Assembly: GCA_001724025.1 (NCBI GenBank)
Contig: MEDJ01000009.1
Location: 243,723-306,761, forward strand
Source: Acidobacteria bacterium SCN 69-37
Lineage (GTDB): Bacteria; Acidobacteriota; Vicinamibacteria; Vicinamibacterales; SCN-69-37
Reading direction: 5' to 3'
DNA: 63,039 bases
Position numbers and translations under genes: made by a program. Below, piece by piece: positions 57,240 to 63,039 of this stretch. The notes below the pieces were generated by a model that saw only the letters and a list, made by a program, of their open reading frames with translations, ran no database searches and was not told where the DNA came from. Each line of letters starts with the position of its first letter. Positions within the stretch are counted from its first letter, which is position 1.

Positions 57240-57644
57240 GTGAAGCGCTTGGGACCAGTGGAAGAGCTCCACCGACACGCGCAGGCCGCATGCGACAGAC
57301 GCGCGGACTGCACGTTCCCGATGTATGGAGTCTGCAGCTGGGCCGACTTTGCCGCAGCGCGGCCGACGGTCGTTCCAGCGGAGGACGTGCGAGCGTGCGG
57401 CTGGAGGCTGGAGCGGACTCCAAACGTCGGGAACGTGTGCGGTGAGCCGGGCGCGTTGCCCGCCAGGCTTCTACGGCACCACCGCGCGTCCGAGCGCGTC
57501 GATATCGGCGAACTCGTTGTAGATCTGCGCGGATACACGTACCCAGACGCGGCCCGCGCGCGCGTGAACCTGGACCTCGATGTCGTGCTCGAACAGCAGC
57601 CGATCGCGCAGGCGCATCGCATCGGCCGTCGTCATACCGACTGA
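57240..57644 (+). CDS. Doubtful Cys-rich ORF with strong ribosome site
   Basis: 134 codons from a GTG preceded at 6 nt by AGGAGG, one of the best ribosome sites in the window. The first 75 codons (CDRRADCTFPMYGVCSWADF, then several more Cys) look protein-like. The last 58 codons are antisense to the C-terminal codons of the aminotransferase gene and are probably not natural. It may be the front of a broken gene whose end was lost. No family is recognised. Confidence 0.3.
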   Translation: MKRLGPVEELHRHAQAACDRRADCTFPMYGVCSWADFAAARPTVVPAEDVRACGWRLERTPNVGNVCGEPGALPARLLRHHRASERVDIGELVVDLRGYTYPDAARARVNLDLDVVLEQQPIAQAHRIGRRHTD

Positions 57645-58640
57645 CGAGGGCACCATCACGCTGACCATGCAGCCCACGGCCGCCTCGTCAATCGACAGCG
57701 GCGTACTCCAGCGATCGCTCAAGTACCGCGCCGCGCGCCAGGCCAGATCGTGATTGGCCCGTCGAAGGTCTTCGTATCCCAGGTCGTGCAGGAAGCGGAG
57801 ACCGTCGGGAGCCGTGAGCCACGGCGTGGGATCACGCGTGCCCATCCAATCGAACTCCTGCGTGAACCCGCGGTCCAATCCCCACGAGATCACCGCCGGG
57901 TGCATCGCGGCCTGATGCTCCTCGCGGACGACGAGGAACGCGGCGCTGCGGGGGGCCATCGCCCACTTATGGAGGTTGGCCACGTAGAAATCAGCATCGA
58001 TCGCGACGACATCGAGGGCGATGGCGCCCGGCACGTGCGCGCCGTCGACGAGCACGGCCACGCCCTTCGCGTGGCACGCCCGGACAATCTCGGCGACGGG
58101 CCACACGATCGCTGTCTCGGCCGCGATGTGATCGACGATGACGAGCCGGGTGCGATCGGTGAGCGCGCGGGCAATGCGGTCGACCGCCTCGGCGGCATCG
58201 AACGCCGGATACGGAGCCTCGACAGTACGCACCGTGGCTCCGGCCGCACGACTGATGTGCGTCACGCCCGTCATGATGCCGCCGTACAGATGATCGGTCA
58301 CGAGCACGTCGTCGCCGGCACCGAGCGGCAGTGAGCGAAGGACGGCGTTGACGCCCGTCGTGGTGTTGTCCACGAACACGAGATCGTCAGGCCAGGCGCC
58401 GACGAACGCCGCCACCTCGGCGGCAGCCTGTCGCATCAACGTCGGCCGGCCATCGGAGGTGCCGGCGAACGTCCACAAGTCGCGCAGCATGAATCGCGCT
58501 GGATGACGCTCCATCCGGTCACGCCAAGCCTGTTGCGCCGCGAGCACGCGTCGCGGCGTGACGCCGACCGTACCGTGATTGAGGTAGATGGCCGTGGGAT
58601 CGAGCGGCCACAGGGGGAGCAGCGAACGGCCAGACGTCAT
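57471..58640 (-). CDS. Class-V PLP-dependent aminotransferase / epimerase-like protein
   Basis: 389 aa, isopenicillin-N-epimerase-like group. YLNHGTVGVTPRRVL opens the fold, FVDNTTTGVNAVLRS binds the phosphate, VIVDHIAAETAIVWPV and VLVDGAHVPGAI carry the PLP-pairing Asp and His, and the Schiff-base Lys is in NLHKWAMAPRSAAFL. Homologues act as cysteine desulfurase-like lyases or epimerases; the substrate is unclear. TACACT ends 7 nt before the ATG at 58640 with no ribosome site. The frame extends upstream, but that part lies in a repeat. Confidence 0.88.
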   Translation of the reverse strand: MTSGRSLLPLWPLDPTAIYLNHGTVGVTPRRVLAAQQAWRDRMERHPARFMLRDLWTFAGTSDGRPTLMRQAAAEVAAFVGAWPDDLVFVDNTTTGVNAVLRSLPLGAGDDVLVTDHLYGGIMTGVTHISRAAGATVRTVEAPYPAFDAAEAVDRIARALTDRTRLVIVDHIAAETAIVWPVAEIVRACHAKGVAVLVDGAHVPGAIALDVVAIDADFYVANLHKWAMAPRSAAFLVVREEHQAAMHPAVISWGLDRGFTQEFDWMGTRDPTPWLTAPDGLRFLHDLGYEDLRRANHDLAWRAARYLSDRWSTPLSIDEAAVGCMVSVMVPSSVGMTTADAMRLRDRLLFEHDIEVQVHARAGRVWVRVSAQIYNEFADIDALGRAVVP

Positions 58641-58669
58641 GGCGCCCAGTGTACTGACGACCGGCCCCG

Positions 58670-58718
58670 AGCCTTTCAGCCTTCCGGCCTTCTCCCAGCC
58701 TGCCGCCTCCCCGCCTTC
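58670..58718. repeat. Dispersed GC-rich repeat upstream of the aminotransferase gene
   Basis: A run of alternating GCCTT and CCGCC blocks containing CAGCCTTCCGGCCTTCT and the 17-mer GCCGCCTCCCCGCCTTC (58702-58718). The 17-mer is identical at 52034-52050, and the first part resembles the hairpin at 16218-16243. No gene is present. Confidence 0.55.
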
Positions 58719-58801
58719 TATCGCCACCTCACCATCGCGTAGACCACGAGCGCCACGGCCGCCCAGAACATGAGTGATTCAAGGATCGGATGCCTGCGCA
58801 T
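58718..58801 (-). CDS. Tiny single-span membrane peptide
   Basis: 27 aa: a basic start (MRRHPILES), a hydrophobic segment LMFWAAVALVVYAMV and WR at the end. It has the layout of a small membrane protein and lies 41 nt after the carboxylesterase stop on the same strand. No ribosome site is clear. Very short, so it may be chance; the hydrophobicity and charge asymmetry favour a real gene. Confidence 0.35.
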   Translation of the reverse strand: MRRHPILESLMFWAAVALVVYAMVRWR

Positions 58802-58842
58802 GCCGGCGGTTTCCAGCCGCGCCGTCGTGTGTGGTGCGCCTT

Positions 58843-60453
58843 CTATCGTCCGGCTGCCGGGGGCGTGGCCGATGCGCCACCACCGCGGCCGCCCCGGCCC
58901 GGACCGGCGGGTGGCCTGCCTGCGGCGATCACATCGTCGGCACCGTCCGGTACCGCGCGCGTGAGTGCGACGCGATCGCCCAGATCCATCACGGCCTTGT
59001 TGGCGGCCGTCATGGCCGGCCACGCGGGCAGTGGCGCGCCGTTCGGATCGCCGGTCTTCGTGAAGTTCGCGACGTAGGACGAGAACTGATCCGCCAGGCG
59101 TCGATCGACGTCCGTGAAGGTGCGGCCCGGCGAGAGGTGGAGCGTGTCGAAGATGTACGGCACTTCCGACGTATGAAAAGCCCCGTGGCGTGCCGATTCC
59201 GGCCCGGGCTCGACGTGCGTGAAGAGATACGCATAGACCGGCCGCGTCCCGCCATTGGTGGCGAGTGACTCGAGCAGACGCAGGTTGAACGCCCGATCGA
59301 CAGCCTCGCGCCTGGCTGATTGCATGGCCTGCTCGTCGCTGTCTCCCGGATAGAACCGCAGGAACTCCGCCGCGCGGTCGCCATATCGCTCGGCGGCCTC
59401 GGCCTTCCAGCTTTCGACTGTGACCGGCGAGCGGGTGACGAACAGATCGTTGAGCGTATAGCCGGTCATCACCGGCACGTCGCTCGCCACCGTGCGTGGT
59501 CCAGCCGACGCCGGAATCACCCGGCCGTCAGCCACGAGGCCACCACGGCCGCCGACCTTGTTCGCGTCGAGTGCCGGCAACGCCCGCGCGTCGCTCAGCG
59601 TCCTCACGCCGGCACGCTCGAAGGCGGCCACCGCTGCCTGCTCGGCGACCTCACGCGGCGTGAACGTGCCGATCGTCCCGGGCACGGCCGGGCTCTGGAC
59701 GATGGCCGCGCGGAAGAGGCCTTCGGCGGCCGGCGAAACCAGCAAAGCCTGCACGGACATCGCCCCCGCCGACTGACCGGCAATCGTCACCTTCGACGGA
59801 TCGCCTCCGAACGACGCAATGTTGTCCTGCAGCCAGCGCAATGCTGCGATCTGGTCGTGAATGCCGTAGTTGCCCGACGCGCCCGTCTGCTCGGCCGTGA
59901 TCGCCGGATGCGCCATGAACCCGAGGCTGCCGACGCGATAGTTCAGGTTGACAACGACGAGCCCCTTCTTCGCGAGGTGGGCACCGTTATAGACGGGCAC
60001 TGCGCCCGAGCCCTCGTTGAAGCCGCCGCCGTAGATATAGACGAGCACCGGCAGCGTCGCCTCGGGTCTCTCTGATCCCGTCAGCGCGGCCGGGGTCCAG
60101 ATGTTGAGGAACAGACAATCTTCAGAAACGCCGGGCGAGGCGGGCGTCATGTATTCGCTCGTCCACGGACCGGCTGTCGAGCCACCGGGACTCAGCGTCT
60201 GGGTACAACTCGCGCCGAACGCCTTCGCCGGTCGAACCGCCGAGCCCCAGGCAGCCGCGGGCTGCGGCGGCGCCCAGCGCAGGCTTCCGACAGGCGGCGC
60301 GGCAAACGGCACGCCGAAAAACGCGCTGACGCCGTTGTCGGTCGTGCCCTCCAGCACGCCCTGCGCGACCGTGGCGCGCGGATCGGCTGGTGCGGCCGCG
60401 AGTCCAAGGCACATGGCGGCAAACGCCGCGGTCAGAATCGCTGCCTGTCTCAT
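58843..60453 (-). CDS. Secreted type-B carboxylesterase
   Basis: 536 aa with signal peptide (AAILTAAFAAMCLGLAAA). Alpha/beta-hydrolase with oxyanion IYGGGFNEGSG, nucleophile elbow IAGQSAGAMS, an Asp/Glu in the middle and the catalytic His in ARHGAFHTSEVPY. EDCLFLNIWTP is the carboxylesterase-B signature. The C-terminus ends in a Gly/Arg/Pro-rich tail (PPAGPGRGGRGGG). It hydrolyses esters in the periplasm or outside. AGGAG precedes the ATG. Confidence 0.93.
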   Translation of the reverse strand: MRQAAILTAAFAAMCLGLAAAPADPRATVAQGVLEGTTDNGVSAFFGVPFAAPPVGSLRWAPPQPAAAWGSAVRPAKAFGASCTQTLSPGGSTAGPWTSEYMTPASPGVSEDCLFLNIWTPAALTGSERPEATLPVLVYIYGGGFNEGSGAVPVYNGAHLAKKGLVVVNLNYRVGSLGFMAHPAITAEQTGASGNYGIHDQIAALRWLQDNIASFGGDPSKVTIAGQSAGAMSVQALLVSPAAEGLFRAAIVQSPAVPGTIGTFTPREVAEQAAVAAFERAGVRTLSDARALPALDANKVGGRGGLVADGRVIPASAGPRTVASDVPVMTGYTLNDLFVTRSPVTVESWKAEAAERYGDRAAEFLRFYPGDSDEQAMQSARREAVDRAFNLRLLESLATNGGTRPVYAYLFTHVEPGPESARHGAFHTSEVPYIFDTLHLSPGRTFTDVDRRLADQFSSYVANFTKTGDPNGAPLPAWPAMTAANKAVMDLGDRVALTRAVPDGADDVIAAGRPPAGPGRGGRGGGASATPPAAGR

Positions 60454-60522
60454 GGGAACGGCTCCTGTCTACCTGACGGCGCCCAGTCTAGAGCCTCTCT
60501 GGCAGGATGACCAGCCGCGCCG

Positions 60523-61041
60523 TCACGCGTGTTCGTCCATCCACTCCCGAGCTCGTCGAACGACGTCGTCGTCCAGTTCCTGTCGGGCCTGATCGACGTG
60601 CGCAGGCGCACCGACTCGTGACATGTCGTCGAGATCGTCGTAGTCCCAGTACGCGCCGACCAGACGCTCCAGGCCGTGAGAATCACCAACGTGAACGCGC
60701 GACCTGTCGTGAAGGCCACACGCATCGACCACCGCCATCACCCGTCCGAGCCCGTCGTACGGTTCCACGACGCGCCTGGCGATTCGGTCGAGTTCGCATC
60801 GCAACACGATCCAGACGGCGTCGTCGACCGACGGCCAACGAACGCCCGCTTCGTCGAGCAGACGCTGCAGCAGTGGCCCGGCGTCCGCCATGGTCGGGTG
60901 CCGGAGCGTCGCGAGTTCGATGACCGCACGAGAGTTGCACCCGCCGTCGAGCAGCGCCTCGGCCACGCCAGGCAATTCCCAACTCGGGACGGTCCCCAGC
61001 ACGAACCGTGCCGCGATGACTTGCAGATCACTGGCGTCCAT
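60523..61041 (-). CDS. Conserved-looking protein of unknown function
   Basis: 172 aa from ATG at 61041 with GAGGGGG upstream. A predominantly helical, acidic protein (VAEALLDGGCNSRAVIELATLRHPTMADAGPLLQRLL; then ARQELDDDVVRRAREWMDEHA). It has no signal peptide or membrane segment. The second half, from AVVDACGLHDRSRVHVGD, differs in character and may be a separate small domain. It resembles the small HEAT-like or immunity-type proteins found singly in accessory regions, but no family is assigned. Confidence 0.6.
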   Translation of the reverse strand: MDASDLQVIAARFVLGTVPSWELPGVAEALLDGGCNSRAVIELATLRHPTMADAGPLLQRLLDEAGVRWPSVDDAVWIVLRCELDRIARRVVEPYDGLGRVMAVVDACGLHDRSRVHVGDSHGLERLVGAYWDYDDLDDMSRVGAPAHVDQARQELDDDVVRRAREWMDEHA

Positions 61042-61059
61042 GCGCGTCCCCCTCGGCAG

Positions 61060-61467
61060 TCACGTGGCTCGGTCAGCCGCTCGCACCTCGACGCTGCCCC
61101 ACTGCTCGTACCACGACAGGCCGGCCGGCAGGTCGTCAACGGCGTATTCCAGATGAATCACGCGCCGGTGCGCGGGATTCGCGCGTCGGGTGCAGAGTAC
61201 GCAATGTATGGATAATCCGCCGGCATCGTGCAGGTCTCGACGAACTCGGCCCCGAGCGCCTCAATCGTCTTCTGTGACGCTCAACCACACGGGCACGCTC
61301 GTCGTCGCGACGTCCGCCAGCCGCTCTGCATCGCCGCACGCCGCAAGAACCGCGCGTAGACGCGCGAGCCCGGCTGGCTCGATCCGATCGACGGTCTCGC
61401 GGACATGCTGCCAGGCAGCGGCCTGGGCACTGGTGAAACAGCCAGATTCCGGCTCCTGATGACGCAT
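61060..61467 (-). pseudogene. Decayed gene of unknown family
   Basis: A 68-codon frame starts at ATG 61467 (MRHQEPESGCFTSAQAAAWQHV) and stops at 61261. Protein-like sequence then continues in a second frame without any start (IEALGAEFVETCTMPADYPY to a TGA at 61158), and after that in the first frame again (VIHLEYAVDDLPAGLSWYEQ to a TGA at 61060). This fits one gene of about 135 codons broken by at least two indels, or two overlapping small genes. The remainder of the 61042-61574 gap shows the vapBC control region only. Confidence 0.4.
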
Positions 61468-61537
61468 GGCGGCCCTGCGTGACGTTATATCGAGAGAGCT
61501 GTCGAAGGCCATGACACGCACATCAATGACGTCTATA

Positions 61538-61577
61538 TTGACACACTGGAAGCATACAAAATAGACTATTTTATATG
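61538..61577 (+). promoter_or_regulatory. vapBC promoter and operator
   Basis: TTGACA (61538-61543), an 18-nt spacer and TAGACT (61562-61567) form a good promoter whose start would fall at the vapB ATG. The -10 lies inside a perfect 15-nt dyad AAAATAGACTATTTT (61558-61572). Outer bases CATA and TATG also pair, and the last TATG includes the ATG. VapB-VapC complexes typically repress at such sites. The area is strikingly AT-rich for this genome. Confidence 0.75.
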
Positions 61578-61781
61578 CGCACCACCTTGATCGTTCCGAG
61601 TGAGTTGATGGAGCAGGCCCGGACCTCCCTGGGCTTCACGTCCAAGACGGACACGGTGATCTTTGCCCTGCGGGAGGTGGTCCGCCGCAGCCGTGTGGAC
61701 GACTTGAAGGCCCTGATGGGGCGGGTGTCCTTCGAATTCGATCCCGCGGACATTCGCGCGAAGGACCGGCGCCAGCCGTGA
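61575..61781 (+). CDS. vapB: VapB-type antitoxin
   Basis: 68 aa. The N-terminus MRTTLIVPSELMEQARTSLG is a ribbon-helix-helix DNA-binding domain followed by SKTDTVIFALREVVRR; the C-terminal part (MGRVSFEFDPADIRAKDRR) would wrap the toxin. It neutralises VapC and autoregulates. The start codon is inside its own operator. The stop overlaps the vapC GTG by 4 nt. Confidence 0.9.
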   Translation: MRTTLIVPSELMEQARTSLGFTSKTDTVIFALREVVRRSRVDDLKALMGRVSFEFDPADIRAKDRRQP

Positions 61782-62191
61782 TCGCTGTCGACACGTCTGT
61801 CTGGGTGTCTGCCCTCCGCGGCAGGTCAGACGCGATCGCCGCCACGCTGAAGTCGCTGCTCGACGCGGACGAGGTCGTGCTGCCGCTGCCCGTACGGCTC
61901 GAACTGATGGCCGGCGTCGCGCGATCGCAGCGTGCCGCGTTGCGCCGGGCGCTCACCGGCCTGCCCGTCGTCTTCCCGACCGAGGAGACCTGGGCGATTG
62001 TCGAAGGTTGGATCGAGCCGGCGGCCAGCGCCGGCTTCCGGTTCGGCCAGACCGATCTGCTCATCGCCGCGCTTGCCTCAGAGGTCGATGCTCTGGTCTG
62101 GTCGCTCGACACCGACTTCCAGCAACTCGAGTCGCTCGAGTTCGTACGGCGGTACGACACAGGCGTGACGCCGGCGCCCCACGTGGGCTGA
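61778..62191 (+). CDS. vapC: VapC-type PIN-domain toxin ribonuclease
   Basis: 137 aa from GTG. The PIN active site is complete: D5 in IAVDTSVWV, Glu in PVRLELMAGV, Asp in GQTDLLIAAL and Asp in WSLDTDFQQL. Members cleave tRNA or rRNA when released from VapB. It is the last gene of the two-gene module. The 190 nt that follow (62192-62381) hold no recognisable gene or signal. Confidence 0.93.
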   Translation: MIAVDTSVWVSALRGRSDAIAATLKSLLDADEVVLPLPVRLELMAGVARSQRAALRRALTGLPVVFPTEETWAIVEGWIEPAASAGFRFGQTDLLIAALASEVDALVWSLDTDFQQLESLEFVRRYDTGVTPAPHVG

Positions 62192-62381
62192 CTCACGTCG
62201 CGCCGTCGAGGCACGTATTTCGTCCGTCAGGCGGCGACGGGCTGGCCGGAACGATCTGCACGTGCAGGTGCCCCGATGTACGAGTCCGTCTCGTCTGGCG
62301 CAGAGGCCCGCCCCTGCGCGAAGAGGGAGGAGAGACGCCCGGGCTAAAGACATCGCCGGCCGCACCGATTCTCCGTGGCGG

Positions 62382-63039
62382 ATGGACCGCCACGATCGAC
62401 TCGTAGCACTGGGACTGCACACGCGACGAACCGACGCCGCTACACAGGGCACGGACGATCCGCTCGCGGTCTTCGTCGATCGGCTGCTCGAGCTGCTCAC
62501 GACCATCCCGCCCGAGGCCGAAACGCGCGACACGGACACGTTCCGGACGCAGCTCGACAGCTACCGCGCCGCGGCCACCGACGCGAGCCGGCGGATGGAA
62601 CTGCCGCGCGTCATCGAGGCCTGCATCACCACCTGCGAGGCGTATTTCCGCACGTCGAACGCGTACCACCGCGCGCGGGAGGCGGAGTTCACCGAGATCG
62701 TGACGATCCTGCGCGAGGCGGCCCGCCTGGCGGCCGGCGACGCCTCCGAGTTCCACGCCCAGATGGTCGCGTCGTCCGAGCGCCTGACCCACCTCGGCCA
62801 GCTCGACGATGTGCGCGAGCTCAAACACCGGCTGGCCGCCGAGGTCCACGTCCTGCGCAGGTCGGTCGACGAAAAGCGGCAGCGCGACCAGCGCGCCTAC
62901 GTCGCGCTCAACCAGCGCGTCGAGTCGCTGCAAGCCGCGCTCGTGGAAGTCGAGGCCGAAGCGTCGCACGATCCGCTCACGCGCGTAGCCAATCGCCGGG
63001 GATTCCAGCGCATGCTGGCGCGCTCGCTCGCCCAGGCGC
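62382..63039 (+). CDS. GGDEF-family protein with N-terminal helical domain, truncated at the window edge
   Basis: 219 codons from ATG 62382 to the right edge, without a stop. The first 185 residues are helical and charged, including a coiled coil (about 140-190, LKHRLAAEVHVLRRSVDEKRQR). The GGDEF domain then begins: ASHDPLTRVANRRGFQRML matches the opening helix D-x-L-T-x-L-x-N-R-R. The catalytic motif is outside the window. The layout resembles stand-alone diguanylate cyclases with an N-terminal helical sensor. The ribosome site is weak; the start is provisional. Confidence 0.75.
   Translation, partial: MDRHDRLVALGLHTRRTDAATQGTDDPLAVFVDRLLELLTTIPPEAETRDTDTFRTQLDSYRAAATDASRRMELPRVIEACITTCEAYFRTSNAYHRAREAEFTEIVTILREAARLAAGDASEFHAQMVASSERLTHLGQLDDVRELKHRLAAEVHVLRRSVDEKRQRDQRAYVALNQRVESLQAALVEVEAEASHDPLTRVANRRGFQRMLARSLAQA

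Noticed and set aside
61136..61339. 67-codon minus-strand frame near vapBC
   Set aside because: Arg-rich and out of phase with the more protein-like remnant frames in the same place.

Overview
The window reads as chromosomal DNA of a high-GC, Gram-negative bacterium. It has Omp85-like and TolC-like outer-membrane proteins, lipoproteins and periplasmic thioredoxins. The mix (gluzincin/propeller/barrel fusions, LytS/LytTR pairs, MoxR-VWA pairs, many PAS kinases and GGDEF proteins, abundant small palindromic intergenic repeats) resembles Acidobacteriota of the Vicinamibacterales type. That placement is an inference from gene content, not a search. No prophage, insertion sequence or CRISPR array was found. 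About 70 protein genes, one tRNA-Leu and several repeat families are annotated.

Layout. 1-2.8 kb (minus): TetR regulator, HlyD adaptor, ABC ATPase and the start of a TolC-like gene, an export operon. 2.9-5.6 kb (minus): LiaF-like membrane protein, LytS-type kinase and LytTR regulator. 5.7-9.6 kb: CusF-SCO fusion coupled to a transglutaminase-like protein, an EEP nuclease, and a TlpA / Cys-rich / haem-binding operon. 9.7-10.1 kb: a tandem array of long imperfect hairpins. 10.2-13.8 kb: a protease-propeller-barrel protein and a thioesterase. 13.8-23.6 kb: coaA, fdxA, lipA, a family-5 uracil-DNA glycosylase, the complete pyruvate dehydrogenase set (aceE, aceF, lpd) and a glycerophosphodiesterase. 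23.6-28.8 kb: MoxR-like ATPase plus VWA protein, folE and two exported proteins. 28.9-32.4 kb: a four-gene operon of two ABC ATPase/permease pairs. 32.5-37.3 kb: tsaD, mtnA and nucleoside salvage (cdd, PNP, pyrimidine phosphorylase). 38.4-48 kb: a cell-shape operon (GGDEF protein, mreB, mreC, mreD, mrdA, rodA) followed by rng. 48.2-52.9 kb: PpiD-like chaperone, sppA and an SMP-30 lactonase. 53-57 kb: membrane PAS kinase, Rcp1-like receiver and receiver-GGDEF, then tRNA-Leu(CAG). 57.2-63 kb: PLP enzyme, carboxylesterase, a decayed gene, vapBC and a truncated GGDEF gene.

Functional links. lipA makes the lipoyl cofactor needed by aceF, and aceE and lpd complete the same complex. The salvage genes overlap one another and act together. 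The diguanylate cyclase is translationally coupled to mreB, which suggests c-di-GMP input into cell-shape control. Three GGDEF proteins lie within 17 kb.

Two sequence-level patterns stand out. First, about ten genes carry a -10-like hexamer ending only 5-9 nt before the start codon, as expected for leaderless mRNAs; two divergent pairs have overlapping -10 boxes. Second, several families of palindromic repeats sit at gene ends. One supplies the stop codon of cdd, and another is a cluster of three roughly 100-nt hairpins.
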